DNA of 64,000 bases from Hypomesus transpacificus (lineage: Eukaryota > Chordata > Actinopteri > Osmeriformes > Osmeridae). Below the pieces are notes generated by a model. That model worked only from the letters and a program-made list of their open reading frames with translations. It made no database searches and was not told the origin of the DNA. The stretch covers positions 2,146,134 to 2,210,133 of the forward strand of contig NC_061064.1 of NCBI RefSeq assembly GCF_021917145.1, given 5' to 3'. Within the stretch, counting starts at the first letter, position 1. Each line of letters opens with the position of its first letter. The position numbers and the translations under genes were made by a program. Shown piece by piece: positions 28,055-39,600 of this stretch.

Positions 28055-28728
28055 ATGAGTCAGTCCGCAGTTCTACCGCAGGTGGGATAACTTCGCACTT
28101 CTGTTCCTCGATTTCACACTGTACTCTTTATTCCACTATTTGAGCGTCTCTTTGGACAAACGCACTCGCTGAATGAATAAAACGTAACGCAAAATGTATC
28201 ATATTTTTTACATGGACTCTCACCCCTCCCCCCGCCCCCCAGTCGCCACTGGCGTGCCCGCGCTGTAAGAACACAGGAGCGAGGAAGGTGAGCGGTCAGC
28301 TGGCCGTTTGCCATAGCTGCTCGACCTTCATGAGGCGTGTGTACCAGTTCTGCTGGGCCTGCAGGAGAGAGTGGACTGGCCAGGCGGGGTCGGGGGTGTG
28401 CCCCCGCCCTGACTGCGCCCTCCGTGCTGCCCTGCTCTCCTCCGAGGTCATCAGTAATCAAAGCAGCTCCGTCAACGGCTGCCCTTTCTTCAGGGCCTGT
28501 CCTGGATGCACCGCCCTCCTCACACACACCGGAGACGGCTGCCCCCAAATCGACTGCCCGGAATGTGGAGAGATTTTCTGCTTCCGCTGCCTGAAGACGG
28601 AATGTGATGACGATTATGATGATGATAGTGATGATGATGATTTTAATGATGATGATACTGATGTGTCAGAGGTTTCGTCACATTATAGATGTACTATTGT
28701 GGATAATAGTCAGACGATCATAGATTAA
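28055..28728 (+). CDS. Small IBR/RING2-type zinc-binding protein, copy 1
   Basis: Two coding exons, 28055-28081 (nine codons, MSQSAVLPQ) and 28243-28728, give 170 aa. The start-codon exon begins after an acceptor at 28034-28035, so a non-coding exon lies upstream. Cysteine pairs C14/C17, C32/C35, C46/C49 and C62/C67 form an IBR-like half. C89 onward is a RING2-like unit: C95-x2-C98, then C109, C114/C117 and C122/C125. In RBR ubiquitin ligases the Cys at the C109 position is the catalytic one, so the core may form a ubiquitin thioester. A classical RING1 is absent, so autonomous ligase activity is doubtful. Residues 131-150 are almost all Asp, and the protein ends IVDNSQTIID. I do not recognise a named orthologue. 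Polyadenylation hexamer near 28859. Confidence 0.8.
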
Positions 28729-28896
28729 GGACTCGGGAGTATAGGGGCCCGGTGTTGAACAGTCTTGATGTGAATATTTTTTGTCATAGTGTCATCAGTA
28801 CTTTCACAAGAACTATTAATCAGTAGTATACCTTCTTTCTTAGAGAAAATCACGAAAAAATAAAAATAATAAAAATACAGTTTTAGTTGTTCTTCA

Positions 28897-29205
28897 TTTA
28901 CATTTACATTTATTCATTTAGCAGACACTTTTATCCAAACAACTTCCAAGACTGAGCTTTACAAAGTACATAGGTCAATGATAACAACAAGATAGCCCCA
29001 AAACATTGTGGGCAGCCAAAACATGAAGTAAACGTTGTGAACAACCAAAAAAATAAGTTCCAAAGGGAAGAACCATAAGAGCATGTAGTTAAGCAAGTTA
29101 CAATTAAACAACATGAATCGCTAAGTGCAAGTGTACCTGTAGAAAAGCAAGCAACAGTAACAGTAACTAAAATAGAATACTTTGCAGCGAATACAACAGT
29201 TTAAA
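28897..29205 (-). mobile_element. SINE-like insertion in duplication copy 1
   Basis: It starts with TTTACATTTACATTTATTCA and TTTAGCAGACACTTTTATCC, the reversed tail of the tRNA-SINE group, and runs to TACTTTGCAGCGAATACAAC. It separates the two homologous parts of copy 1 and is absent from copy 2. Confidence 0.6.
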
Positions 29206-29363
29206 TCAGCCTCTGTCTTTGTCTCTTTAAACGTCCCTGGCCCTTGATAAAGACTTTAAATGAATGTACATTAACCAAGTGGGGCCAGACCCGTGTCTAT
29301 ACCTAGCTGGATCTCTAAACATATGCCTAGATTTAGGGTGGGACAGTAGGGACATGTCCCCAT

Positions 29364-29657
29364 CCATGGGCGTATCTAGCCTTATTTTGGGCTGGAGACC
29401 CCCCAAAAGTTTCATTCCCCCCCAAAAAAAAGAATTTACAAAAAAAAAAAACAGTATTTTTTTATTTTACATCTAAATGTGTTAATTTATCTTCCTAAAA
29501 CCCACTGGAGGACACTATTTAAAAGGATATTTTCAAAAATGTATTCTGGGGGAAGATGCCCCCAGACCCCCCTAGTTTTGCTGGGTCACAGGAAAAATAA
29601 TAGGTTTTATCTAGGGGCTTAGCCCCCCCAAAAGTGGGAACCTAGATTCGCCCCTGG
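29364..29657. mobile_element. MITE at the boundary between the two duplicate copies
   Basis: Terminal inverted repeats CCATGGGCGTATCTAGCC and (reverse complement of the right end) CCAGGGGCGAATCTAGG match at about 15 of 19 positions. The body is AT-rich with poly-A, poly-C and CCCCAAAAG blocks and no coding capacity. This is a non-autonomous DNA transposon; the superfamily was not determined. Confidence 0.75.
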
Positions 29658-31085
29658 CTATCAGAAAGTAATGAACGAACAGTAAATGATACCTGGGCCG
29701 CTTGTCTTTGACGCTGCGGTGGCAGATGGTTGTTGCTTCTCTGCAACGCTAGAGGGAGCTGGAGACGCTCCAGAAACTAAATTAAAAGTAAAAGTAGAAT
29801 TCTAACCTGGGATTCCCCTGTTGTGACCGTAAATAGGAGCACAGCAAATAGGATATTGGATCAAGAGAAGTGGAATTTCCTTATTTAATTATAATAAGGT
29901 AAACTAGGATAACTACGATAACTTCAATGTGTGTTAGAATCTGGGCTGTTGGTAAATTGTTCGTGTCAAATATAAACATTTAGAGAATAATAGGCTACCA
30001 TGGATCAGTTACTGCTGTAAGTTAAGAAACTGTATTCGTCTCTATGTTCAACTGAACCATGAAACACCATCGTGTTCTTCTTGTTTCATAAACAGTGTTT
30101 CTTGATGTTTTCAGCTCCAGGTCCAGCAGGAACATGAGTCAGTCTGCAGTTCTACCGCAGGTGGGATAACTTTGCACTTCTGTTCCTTGATTTCACACTG
30201 TACTCTTAATTCCACTATTTGAGCGTCTCTTTGGACGCTCGCTGAATGAATAAAATGTAACCCAAAATGTATCATATTTTTTACATGGACTCCCCCCCCC
30301 CCCCGCCCCCCAGCCGCCACTGGTGTGCCCGCGCTGTAAGAACACAGGAGCGAGGAAGGTGAGCGGCCAGCTGGCCGTTTGCCTTAGCTGCTCGACCTTC
30401 ATGAGGCGTGTGTACCAGTTCTGCTGGGCATGCAGGAGAGAGTGGACTGGCCAGGCGGGGTCGGGGGTATGCCCCCGCCGTGACTGCGCCCTCCGTGCTG
30501 CCCTGCTCTCCTCCGAGGTCATCAGGAATCAAAGCAGCCTCGTCAACGGCTGCCCTTTCTTCAGGGCCTGTCCTGGATGCACCGCCCTCCTCACACACAC
30601 CGGGCTTGGCTGCCCCAAAATCGTCTGCCCACATTGCAGAAAGAGTTTCTGCTTCCGCTGCCTGAAGGAAAGATGCTATCCCATTTTTTTGGGGAGGACA
30701 CCTGGTCTGTTTCGTCTTTTAAATCTGACGCCTGAGGCTCCGTCACTTGATGAATGTATTATTGTTGACAATAGTCAGACACTCCAAGAGTAGGGAAGAG
30801 CAGGAGCTCACTGCAGAACACACGCAAAATTCTGATGCGATATTTTGTAATCATAGTGAAATCAGTACTTTTTACACTATATATAAACAGTAGCATACTT
30901 TGTTTTAGAAAATCATCACAGAAAAATGATTTATTAAAAGTCTATTTCAGTTGTTCTTTGACATATTTTTCTGTCTTTGTCTCTTTAAATGTCACTGGTC
31001 TTTGATGAAGACTTAAAATTAATGTAACTTGTTACCAACCCAGTCGGCCCAGACCCATGTCTATACTTAGCTGGATCTCATACTG
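29657..31085 (+). repeat. Tandem segmental duplication, copy 2
   Basis: This is homologous to 27560-29315 over promoter, intron, exons and 3' flank, ending at TTAGCTGGATCTC. Point differences and small indels are moderate, so the event is not very recent. Confidence 0.92.
30134..30793 (+). CDS. Small IBR/RING2-type zinc-binding protein, copy 2
   Basis: This is the tandem paralogue of the gene 2.1 kb upstream, with the same two-exon structure: 30134-30160 (MSQSAVLPQ) and 30314-30793, 168 aa. All cysteines listed for copy 1 are kept, including the pair of Cys around TGLGC at the presumed catalytic position. After the RING2-like core the proteins diverge: copy 2 carries a hydrophobic, Leu/Pro-containing stretch (YPIFLGRTPGLFRLLNLTP) where copy 1 is poly-acidic. 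Both then end in nearly the same residues (IVDNSQT). Open frame, intact splice sites and conserved Cys argue it is functional, not a pseudogene. A polyadenylation hexamer ATTAAA lies at 30933. Function unknown. Confidence 0.8.
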
Positions 31086-32047
31086 TAAATAACCTCAGAT
31101 CTGACTAGGACTATTTATAACTCCAAGATTACCTGCTTGAAGTATCTGCGTTTAATCAGAGGTAATACCAGGTGTTTACTGCAACTCAGCCTAGATTACT
31201 ACTATGGGAACACCCAGAGCTTTATTTTCTTGGTGGATGATGAATTCCTAATAAAATGTATCTTCAAGAGAAGTGTTTGGTTTGATGAGGAGGGTGTCAA
31301 TATCACTTCATTTGTCTACCAATACTCAAAGAGGAGATTTTTGTGTTTCGGGTTAGTGTGCTCCCACTGTAAGCTGCTGAGAGGTCATAGGCATTCATAA
31401 TCAGGGGTTTTCCATTGAGCTCCTAGGCTGTTTAACAAGCACTCTATTTACGGAACAGGCCTCAATACTGTCATCTGAATCTGCAACAAACCTCTTAAAG
31501 CTGCCACACTATAAACCAGTGACCGACTTCTAACCTCATTGACAGACCTGCACCAGTACCCCTGCCAGTAAGCATGTTGGCCCGTTGGTCTGTTTCACCA
31601 CAGCCTAAATTGTTCTTATATAACTAGGCCTAACTATTTTAATGAAATTGACACTACAGGACCCCTGTATTTGTAGGTTTTCATAGTCGTAAGGGATCCA
31701 CAACGTTTTCTCACTCTGATATTCTAAACATAGCCTTCATACTTCAGTTCACCTGGGATTTCAGTTCTCCTGCCCAAGTGTCTGAGTTCAGGTCCAATCA
31801 AGATCTTCCCTGGAGTCAGCTGATGTTTGTTGGGGTGAGGAGGGTTGGGGATGTCGGCGGTATCCCAGTAAGCCTTTTCTATTCTCCTCCCACGGGTCTG
31901 TGGATGTTTGATTAATGTCATTTGACACAGCGCTTAGCGGTGAGAAGGAACAGAACTCTGTGTTGCGTGTTTAGATGACGGAAAGCTGTCTCACTGCGGG
32001 GTGTGGAGTGCAGGCACACCATCAGTGCCGTCGTTAGACCCTTTTTA

Positions 32048-32192
32048 CTGGGGCACGTGCCCCAGTATAAATCTGCTGTGCCCCAGTATAAATCTGCTGT
32101 GCCCCAGTATAAATCTGCTGTGCCCCAGTATAAATCTGCTGTGCCCCAGTAGAAATCTGCTGTGCCCCAGTAGAAATCTGCTGTGCCCCAGT
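32048..32192. repeat. 21-bp tandem repeat with TGCCCCAGTATAAATCTGC
   Basis: Seven copies lie directly after GGGGCACGTGCCCCAGTA. The sequence context (TGCCGTCGTTAGACCC) suggests the end of a DNA transposon whose terminal motif was amplified. Confidence 0.85.
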
Positions 32193-32637
32193 AAAATCTA
32201 AAGTTTGAGTTTTAACAATTAACTTTAAATAGTCAGTGTATTAATTTAGGTTGATATTCAGAAACTGTACAGAGCGGATTTCGCTCGACACAAACTCGCA
32301 TTGATCGATTCCACTTTGTGACTTGCGATGAAATGATATGAGGGCAACATGGTGGCAAAGAGTCAAGGATAGGGTTCCTGTTGCATGAGGAGGCCATCAA
32401 GAAAGGTTTAGCTACATTCACCCCATAGCATTAGCTTCCTAATTAGCCGATTAGCTATAAAGTCCGGCTTTCACAGCAAACGTTGACTACAGTAGCGGTT
32501 TGTATAGCCAGCTAACTGTAGCAGTGGCTAAACTTACATGGTTATTATTTTAGGTAAATATACGAGAAAAATTACAAGGAGGCCACATGATTGCCCCAGT
32601 ATAATAGCTCACCATGTTAGTTAGCAATCACGACAGT

Positions 32638-32828
32638 ATTTACATTTACATTTAGCAGACGCTCTTATCCAGAGCGACTTACAGTAAGTACAGGGACACT
32701 CCCCCCGAGGCAAGTTGGGTGAAGTGCCTTACCCAAGGACACAACTTCATTTGGCACGGCAGGGAATCGATCCGGTAACCTTCTGATTACTAGCCCGACT
32801 CTCTCACCGCTTAGCCATCTGACCCCAC
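32638..32828 (-). mobile_element. tRNA-derived SINE (reverse orientation)
   Basis: It is the reverse complement of the family at 17281 and 54579. The tail TTTAGCAGACGCTCTTATCC, body GGTGAAGTGCCTTACCCAAG and a degenerate B box (GGAATCGATCCGG) are visible. Confidence 0.85.
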
Positions 32829-33444
32829 AATATCCGTTAGCTGGGCTAAATAAGTGCAGTCGGTGGGCCTGGATGGTAATTAGGTCACACCAAGGAGCCT
32901 AGGGGCGTGCACTCCACACTTATAGCTGTCCAGATGACTTCCTGTTCTGCTGAGGGGACAGGGTGAAGGCTGGGGGGGAGGGGGTTAGAGGCTGGTGACC
33001 AGGGTGGAGGCTGGGGGGACAAGCGAGGCTGAGTGTGACCTCTCTGAGGTGATCTCAGGCGGCGTTATCAGCCTGTTTCACATGCTGCTAAGAAGCTTGA
33101 GGGCAGCTGCTCAGTTTAGCTGGACTCCATAAGACTAATCTGATTACTTCAACTGGGCGGCTATCAATCACCCGATAGCACACAGACACACACACTCACA
33201 CACACACTTAAACACACACTCCCTCTGCAGAAAAGCACAAGGGAAATCTTGAGTGAAACCACACAGGAGTGCGTGGTAGTTTTATGATTGTGCGAGTGCA
33301 GTTAGTAGGAGAGCATCGAGTTCTCAGAAGTATTGCCCTCTGGGTGCTTTAGCGTGCTAGTGTGTGTTCTCCATCCTAGAGGTCACGTCCTGTGAACCAC
33401 ACCTCCACCTGCTGTGGTGCAGTCTAGTTTGAGATGTTCTAGAA

Positions 33445-33510
33445 GTCAGACTTGCCTGTACACTACTTTGGATAAAAGTTTCTACTAAACAAACACATTA
33501 TCATTCGGTA
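33445..33510 (+). mobile_element. SINE tail fragment
   Basis: Only the tail (TTTGGATAAAAGTTTCTACT, CATTATCATT) of the family seen at 14455 remains. Confidence 0.45.
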
Positions 33511-33772
33511 TAGTTTGGATCCCTATATTACTGTACAAACGTTTAGTATGTCTTCCTTGAAAGCACGTTAAAAGAACAATGTGTTCAAAACCTGACAGGA
33601 GTTTGTTACATAAGGATTTCAGTAACAGGTCATACAGAGTTTCAGAGATCTTAATGTCATTGCTGCAGATGAGATCTCTGTAAAGTAGACTCCCAGTCCC
33701 CTGCTCTTTTCTAGGAACAGGCGTAGCTGGCACCATGTGATGCCCAGACAGGAGGGAGATAGCGTCAGTGAG

Positions 33773-33896
33773 GAGGAGGGAGGGAGGGAGGGAGGGAGGG
33801 AGGGAGGGAGGGAGGGAGGGAGGGAGGGAGGGAGGGAGGGAAGGATGGAGGGAGGGAGGGAAGGAGGGAGGGAGGGCGGGAGGGAGGGGGAGATAG
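33773..33896. repeat. (GGGA)n microsatellite
   Basis: Thirty or so GGGA units with a few interruptions are flanked by two copies of a GGGAGATAG-CGTCAG/AGTCAG block. Confidence 0.95.
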
Positions 33897-34537
33897 AGTC
33901 AGCGAGGAGGAGGGAGGTAGGGAAGTGGAGGGGGTGTGGTAGAGTTGGGGACCTGGAAAGTGGGAGAGGGGGAGGAGGAAGGGAGGTGGGGTGATGAAGA
34001 CGGAGAAGAAGGGAGGCAGGATTCAGGGACATATTAATACCAGACGTGGAATCTCCCATCTAGTGAGGGCAGCATGCGTGCCATCCACTCTTCTCTACTT
34101 CTCCTTGCCGACTCATCAAACTCACTCATGGGGAAGTAGATGTGGGGCAGTGACGCAGGGACGAAGGACATTAACCTGTTGTCAACACACCTGTAGCTGT
34201 CAAGCTTGTCTACTCCAAGTCTGTGTACCTGATCACAGGATACATGGCTCTGTTTGTGGCCACATCACTGTTCAGTTTTCACTTACAGTCACTTCAGATT
34301 TCTGTCCATCCTATCGCTTTGAGCCGGTGATTGTCCTATCGTTGTGAAACATTTCTCTTGGGTTTACATTAAACCATGGAAACACTTTCACCCTCCTCCT
34401 ACATGTCCTCCGTCCCTCCCCCACCCTGAAGCTTTCTCTCAGGACAGCTCTTCAGTCTGTTAACGTGGATTAAAAGCTAAAGAGGGTTGAGAAATCAAAA
34501 GCTTGCCTGCCCAGCCCAGCCCCTCCCTCCGCTTCAC

Positions 34538-34539
34538 CT

Positions 34540-34575
<36 letters not shown>

Positions 34576-34605
34576 CTCCCTCTCTCTCCCTCTCCCTCTC
34601 TCTCG
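34538..34605. repeat. (CT)n microsatellite
   Basis: CTCTCT run with CCCTCTCTCT variants. Confidence 0.9.
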
Positions 34606-35393
34606 CTCCTTCTATCTTTCTATCTTCCATTTCCCACTGAGTCGTACCTCCTGGTCAGGTTTCCTGTTATCGACATCTCCTCACCAAGTCCCTCTGCTCC
34701 ATGGTTTGGGGCAAGTCCCAGTCCACATGTGGGGTGGAGACTGACAGGTCTACACTACAGGAAACCTGGGATACTCTGAAGACTTTTTTTATTCTTCAAC
34801 GAGGAGTTCAGAAACCCGTGGATATAATAATCTCGCCCCATTTGGAATACCTATGCTTGGCTCTTTGTTTCCATGTGAACGCCCTGCTGTGAAGTGCCTG
34901 CAGACAATCACTCCATTCCTAACCTGGATATTGCCGTTTGAATGCAGAGTACATCAACATGGTATTCATATAGTCTAACACTCTCCAGGTAAGCATGGCT
35001 TCCATATATATCCCCATACGATGTTCATCTGATTATGTGACAGAATAAAAGCGAGACACAGATAGGGAGGACAGTAATGACCTGATCCACAGAAGCTAAA
35101 TTAATTCTTTCGTCCACAAAGAAGCTTTCTAAAGGACAGTCAAGGTCAAGGTCAGATGCCAGGCCAAAGGGGAATGAACAGGGTCAAACTGGCCAAAAGA
35201 AATCGACAAAACTCAAGCTCGAGCTACAAAATGGATGTTCAGTTCTGCAGATGATCTATCTAATGTCTGTGCTACGTCAGACCAATAATGGGCCTGTGTG
35301 CTGCTTAACCTACGGGTATTAGCCACTCGTAAGCCAGGGACATTATTAGCCAGCGAGGATAGCCGTGTTCCTGTAGATATGGCCCCTCCTAAG

Positions 35394-35537
35394 CAAGGCC
35401 GGCCTGACCCAATAAACTAACTAAACATTTGTTTAAGGTCCCGCGATTGGTTTAACATTTGTAAAAAAACAAAACAATCAAAGGGCCCCCAACACAATTT
35501 TTGTTTTCGGCCCCCAAATCCTTAGGGCTGGCCCTGA
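35394..35537. mobile_element. Short MITE-like element
   Basis: Imperfect inverted ends AAGGCCGGCCTGA and (right) TTAGGGCTGGCCCTGAG flank an AT-rich core with AAAAAAACAAAACAATCAAA. Ends of the type AGGGCCGGCCC are common in fish non-autonomous hAT-like elements. Confidence 0.5.
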
Positions 35538-35929
35538 GTAGAAGCTAACTCCAAAGACACCGCTCACTCACCAAATAACTTTTGGACATTTTCTCATTCA
35601 TTAGTCACGTCATTCTGCTGTCGTCGTAACAGCTCAATTGGATCCAGTGTTGAAAATTGCTCTTATTTTTAGGGTTCAGAATCTGGACTATGGCCACTAG
35701 ATGACTCTCATCTAAATCCAGATGTATTCCTGCTTTGATTCTGAGAAGAAACAAAGTGCTTCATAGGGGTGATGAATGTTATAATGACCGAAAGGTGAAC
35801 CTCAGAGGGTGGCTTAATTGGGGGAAAGTGATAGAGACATCAAGACAGATTTATCTCCACGTTATTTGGCACTACACATAACATGGCTTATAACATCCCC
35901 GCCCCCAAGCAGCTAATCAGCTTGAGACA

Positions 35930-36125
35930 CGCATGTCCAGGGACCAGGTCCAGATCCAAGGACATGACCAGATCCAGGACCAGTCTAGTCCAGGGCTAGG
36001 ACCAGATCCAGGACCAGTCTAGTCCAGGGCTAGGACCAGATCCAGGTCCAGTCTAGTCCAGATGCAGGTCCAGGACCAGGGAGAGGACCAGGGACAGGAC
36101 CAGTCTTGTCCAGGGCTAGGTCCAG
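35930..36125. repeat. Minisatellite of GACCAGATCCAG-type units
   Basis: About four imperfect units of roughly 40 bp are built from CCAGGACCAGTCTAGTCCAG and GGGCTAGGACCAGATCC. Confidence 0.88.
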
Positions 36126-36682
36126 GGCCCAGTGCAGACCCACAGATTCCCTGGACTGGTGAGGAATCCTCAATCTGCTCTGTAAGCACAGCACACTGAG
36201 AGCCTGTCTAACGGTCTTATGGTGAGGCAGCACACTGGTATTAAAGTCAAACAGGAAATGGTATTGTGTACTTCCAGGTCATTAAGGGATGTGTTCCATG
36301 TGCTGTAAGCTTGGCAGGGTTGTTGTTGCCAGTAATGGGAGCTGTCCCCCACTACTCACACTTCAGATGTGAGCGACAGTTCCTTAAGTTGGCGTTGTCC
36401 TTTAGATTAGACTCAGGTCCAGTTGTAGGTCTTTGGTAGTTCAATAATAGTTGGTTATTCTGTCATCAGTGATCCAAGAAAACCCCCTCTTTGTGTTTTT
36501 CTCTCTCCTGTCATTTCCCACACTGGCTGTTCCATGGACGCAGTAATGGCTGGTAGTTTGGTGGTTACTTTGCCCGTGCTGGGATAGCCACCTTCCCCCC
36601 CCCCTGCCCACTCTCCCTTCACGCTCCCCCCCCCTCCCCCTCCCCTCGCCTGCATCCGAGAGAGCCCCAGAGAAGAGATCAA

Positions 36683-39600
36683 ATGGCAGCTCAGAAAGAC
36701 GCCAGCTTCCTGCACCAGCTGTCTCACCATCCTCGATGGCAGCCGGGCCCTGAAAACAGGGAGAGGAAGAGACTCGGGAGGAAATCATCGCCGGCACACG
36801 ACAGCTCTGTGCCTGCTGCTCCTACGCCATCCTCCCCGGTGTTCAGGTCGAAAAAATGGTGGGGCAACTGGCTGATGTTGCCCCTGGTCATGGCCACGTA
36901 CCTACCCTGCGAGGCCTGGGGGACGACCTTCAAGGTGGCCATAGTCGGACCCTGGACATGTGACCCTATGTTCTCCAAAGCCCTCCCTGACCTCGCGGCT
37001 CGCCTGGCCACCAGTCGCATCAACAAAGACCCGTACATCAGCAAAGGCTACTGGTACGACTACACGCTCATCAACGAGGACTGCCAGTCTCCTCGCGCTC
37101 TGGCCCGCTTCGCCGAGCTGGAAGGTTACGGCTCGGCCTTCCTAGGCCCGGCCAACCCGGCCTACTGCTCCCACGCGGCGCTGTTCGCCAAGAACTGGAA
37201 CAAAGGCCTCCTCTCTTGGGGCTGTCTGAAAGCCAACATGGAGGACGGGCCGTACCCAACCTTCCTGCGACCTCTGCCGCTGTCGTCCCGTGTGCTGTTC
37301 TCCGTGCTGCGCTTCTTCCGCTGGGCCCACGTGGCTATCGTGTCGGCCGAGGGCGACCTGTGGGAGGCCACTGGGAACGAGCTCGCCGCCTCGCTGCGCG
37401 CTCTCGGCCTGCCCGTCAACACCGTGGTAACCATGGAGATGGACAAGGAGGGGCCCCGGAGGGCCCTGTCCAAGGTGCGGGACGCAGATCGCGTCAGAGG
37501 TGCGTGTGTGTCAACGCCCAACTGAATGTGTTCTCATTCGTTCGATCCTCTTTTGCTTGAACATTCTATAACATTCACTCTCTGCCTCCCCCTTCTCCAC
37601 TCCCCCTCCCCCCATCCAGTGGTCATCATGTGCATGCACTCTGTCCTGATTGGTGGAGATGCCCAGTACCAGCTGCTAACCACCGCCATGGATATGCGCA
37701 TGATCGACCGCGGCTATGTCTTCATCCCCTACGACACGCTCCTGTACGCCCTGCCCTACCGCGACACATCCTACCCCGTCCTGGCCAACGACACCAAACT
37801 GCGGCAGGCCTACGACGGCGTCCTCACCATCACCATGGACCAGGGAGAGCGCAACTTCTACCAGGCCTTCAGAGACGCGCAGGACTCCTATGAGATCCGC
37901 ACCAGCACGCCCCCAGAGCAGGTGAGCTCCCTAACCCAGGTACCCCATCCATGTAGGTAACCCTAAACCCACCAAACAGGTAACCCTAACCTCACCAAAC
38001 AGGTAACCCTAACCCCACCAAACAGGTAACCCTAACCCCACCAAACAGGTACCATAACCAGGTCTCGCTTGTGTATGCTGTAGGCAGGTAATCCAAGATG
38101 GAGGGTGTGTAATACTACTAATACAGCAGGTAAACCACAGAAAGCAGTGACCAGTGACTGACCACAGTCTCATCCTCCCTTCATCGTCCCCTCTGTACCC
38201 CGCCCCCACAGGTGTCTCCGTTCTTTGGGACCATCTACAACATGCTCTACTTCCTGGCTATGTCAGTGGAACAGGCGCGTCTCTCCGACGGTCGCTGGGT
38301 GACCGGGGACATCCTGGTCAAGAGCGAGGGGGGCTTCGACTTCGAGGGCTTCAACCAGCCTCTGATCTCAGGCAGCGACGGGGAGGGGATGCAGGGTCGC
38401 TACGTGGTTCTGGACACCAATGGGCTCACCTCCAGCCTCTACTTTACCCACGTCCTGGAGGCTTCACACACCTACGGCAAATACGGAAACCTGAAGTATA
38501 AAGGGCAGTCGATCCACTTTGCCGGCAGCACGCCGTATACTGACTCTGGGTGTTGGTTTAGCTCGTACTTTGCCTGCAGCGGAGGTGAGTGATTCGGCTG
38601 TTTGGTGCGTGGTCATCCATCTTTCCATCAAGACCTGTGTTGAAACCCAGTGTCCACCCCCCCCTTCCAACCCCTTCTCCTCCCTCCTTCCCCTCCTCCA
38701 CCCTTGCCTTCCTCCACCCTTCTCCTCCCTCCTTCCCTCCCTCCCTCCTTCCCCTTCTCCACCCTTCCCCTCCACCCTGACAGGGACGGATGGAGCCACT
38801 CTCTTCTTCTTGTTCATGCTCTTCATCATGCTGGCCGGTGGAGGAGCAGCTGCCTTCCTTCATTTCAGGTGAGCTGATGTCCAACACACACATTCACGCA
38901 AACCGACAGTGCAGGGGGATTTGAACCGGCAACCTCAAACACTTTATTCCTAGTGTATTCCCTCGATCCAAACCCCTGGGGCCGGTATTTCAAAATGATC
39001 CCACAGGATCTAACTCCTGGATTGGATTAAATCCTGATCAGATCCTGAAAACTGGTATTTCAAAGCAAATCTGACCTGAAGATTCAGATTCGGGAATCCA
39101 ATCCTGCTTTTGATCTTGAGAAAAGACTGATGTTGAGTATTTCAAAACTTTAGTGGGAAATCTGGATCAGCTTCACTGCTGTTTGATCAATGTTTATTTT
39201 CTTTGCACGTTCCTTTTTCAGCAAACACCGTGAAATTGAATGCCTTATTCAATTTCAAGTTGTATAATTAAAGTAACAAGTTGTACCCACTGAAAAATGC
39301 CTCCACTGAAAATCAGTCAAATGTATTTATTAACATGCATTCAGCACACAAACTTAATTTTCATAGCCAAAGCTCAAAAGGTTATGCCATTTGGAGCAGG
39401 TCTGTGTTAACTGGCTGTCTTCTCTTTCCACAAACTTCTGTAAAGAAAAACAAATATTAAGGTTTTAGGGCTGTCTCTTTTGTTGACAACTGTTTCCTAA
39501 AAAGATATGTACAACACATTTAAAAATCTACACTCAATGCCTTGTGAGTAAATGCATTAAAATGTGAAATGTGGACCGCGACATACAGACGCTAGCCTAT

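Larger units (their letters stand above)
27560..29340 (+). repeat. Tandem segmental duplication, copy 1
   Basis: A segment starting at GCTATCAGAAAGTAATGAAC is repeated at 29657-31085. It contains the whole upstream region, both exons and the 3' end of a mini IBR/RING2 gene. Homology resumes at 29210-29315 (CTGGATCTC end) after an intervening SINE-like insert that only this copy carries. Confidence 0.92.
31086..36660. other. Intergenic region with transposon debris
   Basis: No gene was recognised. The listed SINE, MITE and tandem repeats occupy parts of it. The rest is single-copy-looking DNA with short frames only. The right end should contain the promoter of the photoreceptor guanylate cyclase; no motif strong enough to list was seen. 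Confidence 0.5.

Noticed and set aside
31137-31400. 87-codon plus-strand frame downstream of the IBR/RING2 pair
   Set aside because: No similarity was recognised, it lies beyond the duplicated unit, and no supporting splice or codon signal was seen.
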